From an uncultured Cloacibacillus sp. (GTDB taxonomy: Bacteria > Synergistota > Synergistia > Synergistales > Synergistaceae): a stretch of 18,539 nucleotides of DNA. The stretch's first letter is position 1, and each line of letters starts with the position of its first letter. The stretch covers positions 1 through 18,539 of the forward strand of contig UQVV01000008.1 in NCBI GenBank assembly GCA_900544635.1, written 5' to 3'. The notes under the pieces were generated by a model. That model had not been told where the DNA came from. It saw only the letters and a program-made list of their open reading frames with translations, and ran no database searches. This document shows, one piece after another, positions 1-6,970 of this stretch. The translations under genes were made by a program, and so were the position numbers.

Positions 1-453
1 GATAATTTTCTCGATGTCGGCTGCGGAGAGCCAGAGCGTCTCCGTGTTGTCGCAGGGGTGGACGCCGAGGCGCGGGCGTCCGCGCAGGTCTTCGTCCATG
101 AGGACTTCGACGCCTTCGGCGCAGTCGTTGAGCACGCCGAGCGGCGTGACGGCGCCTTTGATGAGCCCCAGGTGGGCCATGAGGCGGTCCTCCGACGCGA
201 AGCTGAGGCGGCTGCTGCCTATCTGCGCGCGTATCGCCTTGAGGTCGGCGCTCTTCGCTTCGTCGAGGACGACGAGGAAGTGGCGCTTGCCTCTGTCATC
301 GCGGAGGAAGAGGTTTTTGCATACGTCTTCGATTTTCATTCCTTCTATAAGCTTCATCTCGTCTATCGTGTAGACCGGGCCGTGCTCCATTACCTCGAAC
401 TTTATCCCCATCTCGGTCAGCTTCGCGCGGACTTCTTCTTTCGTGAGCGGCAT
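1..453 (-). CDS. prolyl-tRNA deacylase, ProX/PrdX type (YbaK fold), 3' end cut by window
   Basis: The visible 151 residues belong to the YbaK/aminoacyl-tRNA-editing superfamily, most like free-standing ProX/PrdX. These enzymes hydrolyse mischarged alanyl-tRNA(Pro) in the cytoplasm as an editing step in translation. The conserved lysine lies in CKNLFL (K46), the family block GAVTPLGVLND spans about residues 100-110, and HPCDNTETL spans 132-140. Family members are usually about 160-170 residues, so only the last few codons are missing. The ATG at 453-451 is chosen because GGAGG (461-465 on the plus strand) sits seven bases upstream of it. A TATAAT-like -10 box on this strand lies at 491-496. 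The gene diverges from the UPF0182 gene. A second, distantly related member of the superfamily lies at 16872-17366. Confidence 0.88.
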   Translation of the reverse strand, partial: MPLTKEEVRAKLTEMGIKFEVMEHGPVYTIDEMKLIEGMKIEDVCKNLFLRDDRGKRHFLVVLDEAKSADLKAIRAQIGSSRLSFASEDRLMAHLGLIKGAVTPLGVLNDCAEGVEVLMDEDLRGRPRLGVHPCDNTETLWLSAADIEKII

Positions 454-490
454 TGCGTTCCCTCCTGCTTGTTATGCGAAATTATTCAGC

Positions 491-496
491 ATTATA
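491..496 (-). promoter_or_regulatory. -10 box for the prolyl-tRNA deacylase gene
   Basis: The minus strand reads TATAAT here, 37 bases upstream of the ATG at 453. No good -35 hexamer is visible at 16-18 bases, so this is a tentative promoter called on a perfect -10 match in an AT-rich divergent intergenic region. Confidence 0.4.
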
Positions 497-546
497 GCCG
501 TATTTTTCTATTTTTCGCTGGACATTCATGATTCTTTAGTCAAAAA

Positions 547-552
547 TATAAT
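547..552 (+). promoter_or_regulatory. -10 box for the UPF0182 operon
   Basis: A perfect TATAAT lies 28 bases upstream of the TTG start at 581. The hexamer at the right distance upstream (TTCATG at 525-530, spacer 16) is weak. A better -35 match, TGGACA at 519-524, is too far away (22 bases). The transcript would start near 559 and carry a very short leader. Confidence 0.4.
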
Positions 553-566
553 AAAAAATTTTGCGC

Positions 567-572
567 GAGGGG
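567..572 (+). promoter_or_regulatory. ribosome binding site that sets the TTG start at 581
   Basis: GAGGGG ends eight bases before the in-frame TTG at 581. The open frame runs further upstream (to 443), but that stretch crosses the divergent promoter region and the start of the neighbouring gene. The next ATG (608) has no comparable site. Confidence 0.55.
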
Positions 573-580
573 TGCTGTTT

Positions 581-3433
581 TTGGACATAAACGACCTTTT
601 CCGGGAAATGATGAACAGAGGGCGGCGCGAGTGGACCGACGGCCGCGGCGACAACGGCGAGGGCTGGGACGACGGCGAGCGCCGTCCGCCGAACATCCGG
701 CTGCCGAAGGTGAAGAAGATATGGTTCGCGCTCGGCGGGCTCTTCATCCTCTTCACGATGATTCTGCCGTGGTTCGCGAACTTTATGACGGACCTCTACT
801 GGTTCGAGGCCAACGGCTACGACGCGGTCTTCTGGCGGCGCATCGTAGCGCAGTGGGAGCTTTTCGCCGCGGCGCTCGTTCCGGGCTTTGCGGTCTACGC
901 GGTCAACTGGCGCGTCGCGTGGAAGCGCGGCTCGGCGTTTCTCGGCGGCGCGGCGGAGGACCCGCAGTTCCGCAAGATGGGGAAGCTTGTCTTCGTCGTC
1001 GCTTTCGTCGTCGCCGTTGTGAACGCGCTGACGGCGATGGGTATGTGGGACGAATTCCTGAAATTCCGCAACCCCGTGCCCTTCGGCGAAACGGACCCGC
1101 TCTTCGGCATCGACATAGGCTTCTACGTCTTCACGCTGCCTTTCGTCAAATTTGTGCAGGCGTGGGGGCAGGGCGTGCTGATGCTCGCGCTCGTCGGCTC
1201 GTGCGCCGTCTACTTCATGACGCGCGTCATCTCCATCCAGAACGGGCGGCCCTACGCGGCTCCCGCGGCGCGGCTGCATCTGACGCTGCTCGGCGCGCTG
1301 ATTCTCGCCTTCTGGGGCGCGGGCTACTGGCTTAACCGCTACGAGCTGCTCTTCTCGCCGACCGGCGTCGTCTGGGGCGCGGGCTACACCGACGCGAGCA
1401 TCGTGCTGCCGGCGCTCTCGATTCTCGCCTTCGCGATGTTCGCGGCGGCCGTGCTGCTCTGCGTCAACTTTTTCAAGCCCATGTGGAAGCTCTCCGCCGT
1501 CATCGTCGGCGCGCTCATCGTCGTCGGCTGGGCGGCGCGCACCGTCGTTCCCGGCGTCGTGCAGCAGTACATAGTCAAGCCGAACGAGTACGAACGCGAG
1601 AAGACCTACCTCGGCTACCACCTCGACTACACGCGCCGCGGCTTCGGCCTCAACGACGTGAAGTCCGTATCCTTCTCGCCCGAGAGCGAAGTGACGCCGC
1701 AGGAGCTCGCGGCGGACGAGGACACCGTGCGCAACATACGCATGTGGGACTACTCGCCGCTGCTGCGCACCTACCGCCAGCTCCAGGCGATACGCACCTA
1801 CTATAATTTCAGCGACGTCTACGTAGACCGCTACGACATCGACGGAGCGAGCCGGCAGATAATGCTCGGCGTGCGCGGCCTCGACCTCTCGCATCTGCAG
1901 AACCCGACGTGGGTCAACACTCATCTTGAATTCACGCACGGCTACGGCGTCGTCATGAATCCCGTCAACGAGATTGCCTCGGGCGGCCTGCCGCACTTCT
2001 TCATGAAGGACATCCCCGTGAAGTCGGAGATTGGCATCGAGCTGACGCGGCCGGAGATTTATTTCAGCCCGTCTACCGCGCCGGCCTCGTACGTCCTCGT
2101 CAAGACGAACGTCAAGGAGTTCGACTACCCGATGGGCGACTCGAACGTCCGCTCCGTCTACGCGGAGGACGGCGGCGTCTCGATAGGCTCGATGTGGCGC
2201 AGGCTGCTCTTCACGCTGCGCTTCCGCGACACGGAGATACTTTTCACGGGCGCGCTGACGGAGGAGAGCCGCGTGCTCTACAACAGGAACGTGCTGCTCG
2301 CCTTCCATAAGGTCGCGCCGTTCCTCATCTACGACCTCGACACCTATCCCGTCATCCTCGACGGGCGCGTGAAGTGGATGCAGGACGCCTTCACGTGGTC
2401 CGACCGCTATCCGTACTCGAAGCCCTTCGTGACCGGCGACCGCTCGCTCTCGCACTTCGAGGGCGTCAACTACCTGCGCAACAGCGTCAAGGCCGTCGCC
2501 GACGCCTACACTGGGCGCATGGAGTTCTACGCCGTCGACGACAAGGACCCCGTGATCCGCTCGTGGATGCGGATATTCCCCGAGCTCTTCCGCGAGAAGG
2601 GCGAGATGTCGGAGAAGCTCTGGGAGCATGCGCGCTACCCCGGCGACTTCTTCGAGGTGCAGACCGACGTCTACTGCACCTACCACATGACGGACACCAA
2701 CACCTACTACAACCGCGAGGACGTATGGGAGGTCACGCCGAACGGACGCGAGCGCCGCATTCAGCCGAACTACGTGACGATGCGTCTCTGGGGCGAGGAG
2801 AAGGCGGAGTTCGCGATTATCGTCCCCTACATGCCGCTGGGGCGCGACAACCTCATCGGCTGGATGGCGGGGAGATGCGACCCCGGCAAGTACGGCGAGC
2901 TGCTCGTCTACGAATTCCCGAAGCAGAAGCTGATTTACGGCCCGGCGCAGGTCGAGGCGCTCATCGACCAGAACCCGGAGATTTCCGCGCAGCTTTCGCT
3001 CTGGAGCCAGCGCGGCTCGGATGTCATACGCGGCGACCTGCTCGTCATACCGATAGGGAAGTCGCTGCTCTACGTGCAGCCGCTCTACCTCAAGGCCGAG
3101 ACGGGCGAGCTGCCGGAGCTTAAGCGCGTCATAGTATCGACCGGAGGCCGCGTCGCCTGGGCCGAGAATTTCGGCGGCGCTCTAAGCAAGCTGATGAACC
3201 GCAAAATCAATCTGAAGGACGAAGCGCCGAAGCCCGCGGCGGCAGCGCCCTCCGCGCCGCAGAGCGCCGCGCCTTCGGCCGCCCCCGCGGACATTACATC
3301 GCTGATAAACGAGGCGCAGCGGCTTTACGACGCTTCGCAGAGCGCGCAGCGCGGCGGAGACTGGGCCGGCTACGGCGAGAATATCCGCAGGCTCGGCGAA
3401 GTGCTCGAACGCATGAGGGAGCTCGGCCTCTAG
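581..3433 (+). CDS. UPF0182 family (COG1615) large integral membrane protein
   Basis: A protein of about 950 residues with the layout of the UPF0182 family, whose biochemical function is not established. A charged, Gly/Asp-rich N-terminal tail of about 45 residues is followed by about seven hydrophobic helices. These run from IWFALGGLFILFTMIL near residue 46 to LSAVIVGALIVVGWAA near residue 305-325. A very large domain, probably outside the membrane, then runs to about residue 890. Family-typical stretches include the YEREKTYLGYHLDYTRRGFGL region just after the last helix (about 330-352) and SDRYPYS further on. A Pro/Ala-rich linker and a final helix (about 900-950) end the protein, as in other members. 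Length and order are complete with no frameshift. The TTG start is inferred from its ribosome binding site. GTG 572 and ATG 608 are alternatives. The next gene begins one base after the stop. Confidence 0.9.
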   Translation: MDINDLFREMMNRGRREWTDGRGDNGEGWDDGERRPPNIRLPKVKKIWFALGGLFILFTMILPWFANFMTDLYWFEANGYDAVFWRRIVAQWELFAAALVPGFAVYAVNWRVAWKRGSAFLGGAAEDPQFRKMGKLVFVVAFVVAVVNALTAMGMWDEFLKFRNPVPFGETDPLFGIDIGFYVFTLPFVKFVQAWGQGVLMLALVGSCAVYFMTRVISIQNGRPYAAPAARLHLTLLGALILAFWGAGYWLNRYELLFSPTGVVWGAGYTDASIVLPALSILAFAMFAAAVLLCVNFFKPMWKLSAVIVGALIVVGWAARTVVPGVVQQYIVKPNEYEREKTYLGYHLDYTRRGFGLNDVKSVSFSPESEVTPQELAADEDTVRNIRMWDYSPLLRTYRQLQAIRTYYNFSDVYVDRYDIDGASRQIMLGVRGLDLSHLQNPTWVNTHLEFTHGYGVVMNPVNEIASGGLPHFFMKDIPVKSEIGIELTRPEIYFSPSTAPASYVLVKTNVKEFDYPMGDSNVRSVYAEDGGVSIGSMWRRLLFTLRFRDTEILFTGALTEESRVLYNRNVLLAFHKVAPFLIYDLDTYPVILDGRVKWMQDAFTWSDRYPYSKPFVTGDRSLSHFEGVNYLRNSVKAVADAYTGRMEFYAVDDKDPVIRSWMRIFPELFREKGEMSEKLWEHARYPGDFFEVQTDVYCTYHMTDTNTYYNREDVWEVTPNGRERRIQPNYVTMRLWGEEKAEFAIIVPYMPLGRDNLIGWMAGRCDPGKYGELLVYEFPKQKLIYGPAQVEALIDQNPEISAQLSLWSQRGSDVIRGDLLVIPIGKSLLYVQPLYLKAETGELPELKRVIVSTGGRVAWAENFGGALSKLMNRKINLKDEAPKPAAAAPSAPQSAAPSAAPADITSLINEAQRLYDASQSAQRGGDWAGYGENIRRLGEVLERMRELGL

Positions 3434-3434
3434 C

Positions 3435-3866
3435 GTGCTGACGCTGCTGGGGCTTTCGCTGCTGCTGCTTTCGCTCGCGCTCTGCGCCGCGGGCTATCTC
3501 TTCGCCGCATACGTGATGTTCCGCGTCGGGGAGAAGTTCCGCGTCGGGCGCTACCGCGACTACCTCGTGCCCGTATGGAACCTCGCGCTGCTCTGCGACT
3601 GCGGCGGCGTGACGCGGCTGGTTGCGGCGGGGCTCGCGCTCCCCGCGCCGCTCTTCTGGATAATCTGCGCCGCCGGCGCGCCCTCGCTTGAATTTTACGC
3701 GGGGCGCGCGCTCGCGGCGCTTTTCATATTCTGCTGGGTCTACCTCTGGGGCAGCGTCGCGGAGCGGCTCGGCAAAAGCTTCTGGCTCTGGGGCGCGGCC
3801 TGCCTCGTCTTCGGCGGCGTCCCCGTGCTCTTCCTCGCCTTCGACGGCTCTATGCCGCGCCGTTGA
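3435..3866 (+). CDS. small four-helix membrane protein (weak DUF5684-like look)
   Basis: A 143-residue protein with GTG start one base after the UPF0182 stop. GAGGGAG at 3416-3422, inside the end of the UPF0182 gene, is a plausible ribosome binding site, though its 12-base spacing is long. About four hydrophobic segments are visible: residues 1-25, around 60-75, 85-105 and 117-137. They are joined by short basic loops such as RVGEKFRVGRYRDY. The pattern of a YLVPVWNLALLC segment after helix 1 and a GKSFWLWG segment before the last helix recalls DUF5684-type proteins, but this is recalled similarity only. Translational coupling suggests a role alongside the UPF0182 protein. The function is unknown. 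Its TGA stop overlaps the -35 box of the next gene. Confidence 0.68.
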   Translation: MLTLLGLSLLLLSLALCAAGYLFAAYVMFRVGEKFRVGRYRDYLVPVWNLALLCDCGGVTRLVAAGLALPAPLFWIICAAGAPSLEFYAGRALAALFIFCWVYLWGSVAERLGKSFWLWGAACLVFGGVPVLFLAFDGSMPRR

Positions 3867-3890
3867 CTTGCGCCGCGTCGGTTATAAAAT
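3863..3890 (+). promoter_or_regulatory. sigma70-type promoter for the secreted protein at 3954
   Basis: TTGACT (3863-3868), a 16-base spacer, then TAAAAT (3885-3890). The -35 hexamer contains the stop codon of the preceding gene (TGA 3864-3866). Start of transcription would be near 3897, giving a leader of about 57 bases. Confidence 0.62.
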
Positions 3891-3953
3891 AATTCTGTGG
3901 ATAAAAGATACGCGCCGCCGTGCTTTCGTGGCGGCCGGAAGGAGCTGAACGGA

Positions 3954-4691
3954 ATGAAAAAAATTATAGCCGCGCTCGCCGCGGCGCTCGTCGCGGTATT
4001 CTCGTGCGGCGCGGCCTTCGCGGACGCCGAGTGGGACGCCTTCGTCGCGGAGATGGAGAGCCGCATGAAGATTAAGGAGGAGGGCGAGGCCGCCTACACG
4101 CGCATCGCGCTGCTCGCGCCCGCGGGCAGCGACGCGGAGCTCTTCGAGCTTTCGATGAACGCGCCCTCGGTCGATACTCGCGCCGCCGCGGGAGCCGCGC
4201 TCGTGAAGAAGTGGTTCCCCGACGGAGACCCAGCGAACTGGGAGCAGATCGACGGCTTCACCTCGCCGGGCAGCTTTGTGCCGCGCCAGATAGTCGCGGT
4301 CAACGCGCTATACAACGCCGTCACGGCGCTCTCCGAGCTGCCCGACGGCAAGTACGCCGCCGCGTGGCTGATGACGCGCTTCGGCTCGACCTCGCGCGCG
4401 AAGCTGATATTCATCGACTCGATGCCCGCGCCGTTCCGCGAGACGCTCGACCGCCTCATCGCCGAGACCGGAATGCCCGGCGCGTGGGAGACGACGCGCG
4501 TCGAAGGGCCGTGGCCCTTCGTCCCGGTCTTCAACGGCTGGGTGCGCCGCGAGCGCGCGATTACGGAAGGCTATCAGTTCTTCGACGGCTTCGGCGGAGC
4601 GGCGTCGAACGGCCAGTACGCCTGGGACCGCGCGAACGGCTTCGTCTACAGGGTCTACGACCCGAGCGACGTCGACTACAATATCGACTAG
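3954..4691 (+). CDS. secreted protein of unknown function
   Basis: A 245-residue protein with a classical Sec signal peptide: MKK, then an Ala/Val-rich core, then an AFA-DAE type cleavage site near residue 23. The mature part is mostly soluble and mixed in charge, with aromatic-rich segments near the C-terminus (WPFVPVFNGW, then Gly/Phe/Tyr-rich residues to the end). I do not recognise a family. An open frame continues upstream to 3897, but the ATG at 3954 is chosen because GAAGGAG (3938-3944) lies nine bases before it and the signal peptide begins there. The gene has its own promoter at 3863-3890 and ends in the terminator at 4705-4734, so it is probably monocistronic. Its likely place is the periplasm or cell surface. 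Confidence 0.72.
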   Translation: MKKIIAALAAALVAVFSCGAAFADAEWDAFVAEMESRMKIKEEGEAAYTRIALLAPAGSDAELFELSMNAPSVDTRAAAGAALVKKWFPDGDPANWEQIDGFTSPGSFVPRQIVAVNALYNAVTALSELPDGKYAAAWLMTRFGSTSRAKLIFIDSMPAPFRETLDRLIAETGMPGAWETTRVEGPWPFVPVFNGWVRRERAITEGYQFFDGFGGAASNGQYAWDRANGFVYRVYDPSDVDYNID

Positions 4692-4704
4692 CGGCTGAAT
4701 AAAG

Positions 4705-4734
4705 AAAAGCGCCCCCGCGTGAGGGCGCTTTTTT
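4705..4734. terminator. bidirectional intrinsic terminator
   Basis: The arms AAAAGCGCCC (4705-4714) and GGGCGCTTTT (4723-4732) pair perfectly around an 8-base loop, with a T-run to 4734 on the plus strand and the complementary T-run on the minus strand. It serves the convergent genes ending at 4691 (plus) and 4777 (minus). Confidence 0.85.
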
Positions 4735-4776
4735 CATGCTTTCGCGGCGGCGCGGATTTTGCGCGCCTTCGCAGAT

Positions 4777-5697
4777 TTACTCTTCCTCGCCGAGCTCGCT
4801 GAGGATGTTCGCCGTTTCGCTGAGAGCCTCGGCGTCTATCTCCTCTGGGTCGCGTCCGGCCTTCTCCATGTCGTCGAGGTGCTTTTTCACGGATTCTATG
4901 CGGTTCGCTATTCCGATGTTCTCGTAGCTGCTGCGGAGGACCTTCATCTCCTTCTCGTCGGTGAGCCTGTTCGTGAGGTAGCCGAAGAGGAAGGTCTGCT
5001 GGCTCAGCGCGGCGAGGCGCTTGTCTGTCGCGCACCACGGCTCCGCGAGGTAGGCCGCGTCGTTCAGCACGTCCATCTCCTCTTCGTCCGCGTCGTCGTC
5101 GTTCTCGGGCATATCCCAGATGTTGACGACGAAGAAGGGCACGTCGGGCGAGAGCGATATCGCGTAGTTGACGGCGTCGAAGACCTCGTCGTGCTCCGCG
5201 CCGGTCTCGAGCAGCGCTATCGCGCGCGCGTGCTCGCCGACGACGGACTCGAGCGGGTCGGCTTCGAGCGTGTCGATTATCTCCTTGTAGAGCTCGAGGT
5301 CGAGCATGCAGCGGTAGAGCAGCGTGCGGCTCTCGAAGGCGCCCTCGTCGTCGAAGTTGGCGAACTCCTTCGCGACCTCGTAGGCCTCCTCGGTGCGTCC
5401 CTCGGAGAGCAGCGAGAAGCCGAGGTTCATCATCACCGTCGCGTAGACTAGCGCGTCGCGGTCGTCGTCGACGAGCGCCGGAAGCTCGCGCGCCTCTACT
5501 ACGGCGCGTATCGCGTCGAGCGCCTCGCGCAGCATGTCGAGGTTCTCCATAGCCTCCTCGTACTCCATCGTCTCCCAGACCGCGAGCTTGCCGTAGGGGC
5601 TTTCGGGGTCGAGGGCGATCAGCTCTTTGCCTATTTCCGCTATCTCTTCGTTCGTCTCCGCCTCGTCGAGGCGGCTGAGCAGTTCTTCCTTCGTCAT
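4777..5697 (-). CDS. acidic TPR-like helical protein, function unknown
   Basis: A 306-residue protein without signal peptide or membrane helix, so probably cytoplasmic. It is strikingly acidic, with Asp/Glu clusters such as PENDDDADEEEMD (about residue 200) and a Glu-rich C-terminus. The helical repeat rhythm is TPR-like: IAEIGKELIALDPESPYGKL near residues 20-38, MMNLGFSLLSEGRTEEAYEV near 90-108, and further paired helices with Leu/Ala at turn positions. Weak resemblance to bacterial tetratricopeptide/ST7-like proteins suggests a protein-binding scaffold, but no partner is known. The ATG at 5697 is 48 bases downstream of the secreted protein at 5746-6273, so the two probably share a transcript. 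Stop at 4777, facing the shared terminator. Confidence 0.68.
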   Translation of the reverse strand: MTKEELLSRLDEAETNEEIAEIGKELIALDPESPYGKLAVWETMEYEEAMENLDMLREALDAIRAVVEARELPALVDDDRDALVYATVMMNLGFSLLSEGRTEEAYEVAKEFANFDDEGAFESRTLLYRCMLDLELYKEIIDTLEADPLESVVGEHARAIALLETGAEHDEVFDAVNYAISLSPDVPFFVVNIWDMPENDDDADEEEMDVLNDAAYLAEPWCATDKRLAALSQQTFLFGYLTNRLTDEKEMKVLRSSYENIGIANRIESVKKHLDDMEKAGRDPEEIDAEALSETANILSELGEEE

Positions 5698-5745
5698 ATC
5701 TCTATTGTCCTCTCTGTATGGATTTTCGTTGCGTCGCGGCGCGCC

Positions 5746-6273
5746 TCAGAGCGCCGGTACTATAAGCAGCATTATATTGGATTCGCAGTATCTCGTCATG
5801 TAGGTGAACTTCCCGCTGCGCTCGGCGCGCTGCACTCCGTCGAGGACGGGGCCGAAAAGCCCGAGCTTCGTCAGCAGCTCGGAGGCGGTGTCGTTCGTCG
5901 CGCCCTCCTCGAGCGCGAAGACGAGCTGGCGGCAGAGGCTTTCGTACTGCGATTCGCCGTCCGCGGATTTCAGGCTCGCTTCGGTGTCGACGCTGAAGGT
6001 CAGCGCGATGTAGTTCAGGTTTTCGTCGCCGGGCTCGACGTACAGATAGAGGAAAATCTCCGGGCTGTACTCCGCGGCGTAATTGCCGTCGGGCGTGCGG
6101 ACGACGCTCTCCTTTATGCGCTCGGGCGAGAAGCCCCACTTCACGCGGTCGAAGGCCATCCCCATGTGAGCGATGAAGACCGGGACGCTCATGCCGAGGC
6201 TTGCGGCTTCGGCGCAGCGCGCGGGGAGCATCATGCAGAGCGCCGCGAGAATCGCGAAAATTTTCGTCGTCAT
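5746..6273 (-). CDS. small secreted protein of unknown function
   Basis: A 175-residue protein with a signal peptide: MTTK, a hydrophobic core, and probable cleavage after ARCAEA or AEAAS near residue 22-24. The mature part is about 150 residues and contains an aromatic beta-rich segment (EIFLYLYVEPGDENLNYIAL) and a helical C-terminal half. No family is recognised. The shape is typical of small periplasmic or surface proteins. The frame offers an ATG at 6288, but that codon overlaps the GGAGG (6282-6286 on the plus strand) that sits eight bases before the ATG at 6273, so 6273 is chosen. It is the first gene of a likely two-gene minus-strand unit with the TPR-like protein. Confidence 0.66.
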   Translation of the reverse strand: MTTKIFAILAALCMMLPARCAEAASLGMSVPVFIAHMGMAFDRVKWGFSPERIKESVVRTPDGNYAAEYSPEIFLYLYVEPGDENLNYIALTFSVDTEASLKSADGESQYESLCRQLVFALEEGATNDTASELLTKLGLFGPVLDGVQRAERSGKFTYMTRYCESNIMLLIVPAL

Positions 6274-6281
6274 AACAGCAA

Positions 6282-6286
6282 CCTCC
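6282..6286 (-). promoter_or_regulatory. ribosome binding site that sets the start at 6273
   Basis: GGAGG on the minus strand lies eight bases before the ATG at 6273 and overlaps the competing in-frame ATG at 6288, which has no site of its own. Confidence 0.6.
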
Positions 6287-6316
6287 ATAGGCCGCGCAGG
6301 GCGGCGCGACAGGCTG

Positions 6317-6325
6317 ATTATAGCA
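6317..6325 (-). promoter_or_regulatory. extended -10 promoter for the 6273-4777 gene pair
   Basis: The minus strand reads TGCTATAAT, a perfect extended -10 element, with no recognisable -35 hexamer at the normal distance. Transcription would begin near 6310, about 37 bases before the ATG. A TTGACC (6368-6373) exists further upstream but is too far away to act as its -35. Confidence 0.6.
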
Positions 6326-6403
6326 AATTTACGGCGCGGGCGGCCCGCCTTGCGTAAAAGGCGGCGCGGTCAAGAGTAAAAAACGGGTAAATACCGGCGG
6401 AGC

Positions 6404-6431
6404 TTGCGAAATCTTCGCGCTATGCTATGCT
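6404..6431 (+). promoter_or_regulatory. likely promoter of the HrgC-like gene
   Basis: TTGCGA (6404-6409), a 16-base spacer, then TATGCT (6426-6431). This is a moderate match to sigma70 elements. The leader from near 6438 to the ATG at 6509 contains two GC-rich perfect palindromes, at 6447-6458 and 6465-6476. Confidence 0.45.
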
Positions 6432-6508
6432 TATCACGGAAACGGACGGCGCGCGCCGCGAGGGCCGGCGCGCCGGAAAAGCGAAAATTTCTTAGGGGGC
6501 AAATTTAT

Positions 6509-6793
6509 ATGATAGTCAAACTCGTCAACGCCGAAGGGCAGCTCCGCACCGCGAAGGTCGGCTTCAGCTGGACGACCTTCTTCTTCGGCTTCCTCGTGCC
6601 GATATTCCGCGGCGACGCGAAGTGGGCCGTCATCATGTTCATCGCGAGCATCTTCACGCTCTTCCTCGCGCAGATAGTTTTGAGCTTCACCTACAACGGC
6701 ACCTACGTCCGCGAGCTTCTGAGCAAGGGCTACCGTCCCGAGGACGAATACTCGCGCGCGGTGCTCGTCGCCAAGGGCTACATCGCGGGCTGA
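6509..6793 (+). CDS. small HrgC-like inner-membrane protein
   Basis: A 94-residue protein with a short hydrophilic N-terminus (about 15 residues), a Phe-rich hydrophobic segment KVGFSWTTFFFGFLVPIFRG at about 16-35, a second hydrophobic segment at about 39-58, and a soluble C-terminal tail of about 30 residues. The VGFSW...FFFGF...FRGD pattern is what I associate with proteins annotated HrgC/DUF2628-like, whose function is unclear. The frame stays open upstream to 6404, but that part is a GC-rich leader without a usable ribosome binding site. The ATG at 6509 follows AGGGGG (6494-6499) by nine bases. The gene is single, bounded by its own promoter and terminator. Confidence 0.75.
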   Translation: MIVKLVNAEGQLRTAKVGFSWTTFFFGFLVPIFRGDAKWAVIMFIASIFTLFLAQIVLSFTYNGTYVRELLSKGYRPEDEYSRAVLVAKGYIAG

Positions 6794-6816
6794 AGCTTCC
6801 GCAGTAACGCAGAATT

Positions 6817-6848
6817 TCCCTCGCGCCGCACGCGCGGGGGATTTTTTT
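6817..6848 (+). terminator. intrinsic terminator after the HrgC-like gene
   Basis: The arms 6817-6826 and 6832-6841 form a 10-bp stem (one G-U pair) with a 5-base loop, followed by a run of seven T (6842-6848). It lies 24 bases after the stop at 6793. Confidence 0.82.
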
Positions 6849-6865
6849 ATGGCTTCGCGCGCTTT

Positions 6866-6896
6866 CAACAAATTTGTCTATTGGACAATTTTGTTG
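6866..6896. promoter_or_regulatory. 31-bp imperfect palindrome overlapping the -35 box: probable operator
   Basis: The left arm CAACAAATTTGTCTA and right arm TGGACAATTTTGTTG mirror each other around position 6881, with 13 of 15 pairs matching. The core TTGTC...GACAA is the kind of site bound by dimeric GntR/FadR-type or similar winged-helix regulators. It covers the -35 hexamer TTGGAC (6881-6886), so a bound regulator would block polymerase. No regulator gene is present in the window. Confidence 0.6.
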
Positions 6897-6909
6897 CGCG
6901 TAATATAAT
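6881..6909 (+). promoter_or_regulatory. near-consensus sigma70 promoter of the racemase-dehydratase operon
   Basis: TTGGAC (6881-6886), a 17-base spacer, then TATAAT (6904-6909). This is the best promoter match in the window. Transcription would begin near 6916, inside the perfect palindrome at 6910-6921, leaving a leader of about 55 bases before the ATG at 6971. Confidence 0.78.
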
Positions 6910-6921
6910 CGTTACGTAACG
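6910..6921. promoter_or_regulatory. perfect 12-bp palindrome at the transcription start: possible second operator
   Basis: CGTTACGTAACG reads identically on both strands. It sits immediately after the -10 box and includes the predicted transcription start. Its sequence differs from the upstream palindrome, so it would be a site for a different protein or for no protein. Confidence 0.42.
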
Positions 6922-6970
6922 TCGAAACATTCACGAAAGCAAAGCCAAACGAACGATGGAGGGAAGCACG

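Noticed and set aside
536..2686. Long minus-strand open frame (716 codons) opposite the UPF0182 gene
   Set aside because: It is the mirror of a strongly biased GC-rich coding frame. The translation is Arg/Glu/His/Val/Asp-rich without domains, and the plus-strand gene matches a known family over its full length.
6166..6379. Two short plus-strand open frames near the divergent region
   Set aside because: They overlap the signal-peptide end of the minus-strand secreted protein and its promoter, are Arg/Ala-rich and lack ribosome binding sites.
6866..6896. The 31-bp palindrome as a second terminator for the HrgC-like gene
   Set aside because: It is AT-rich, lacks a following T-run, lies after a clear terminator at 6817-6848 and overlaps a near-consensus promoter, so an operator is the better reading.
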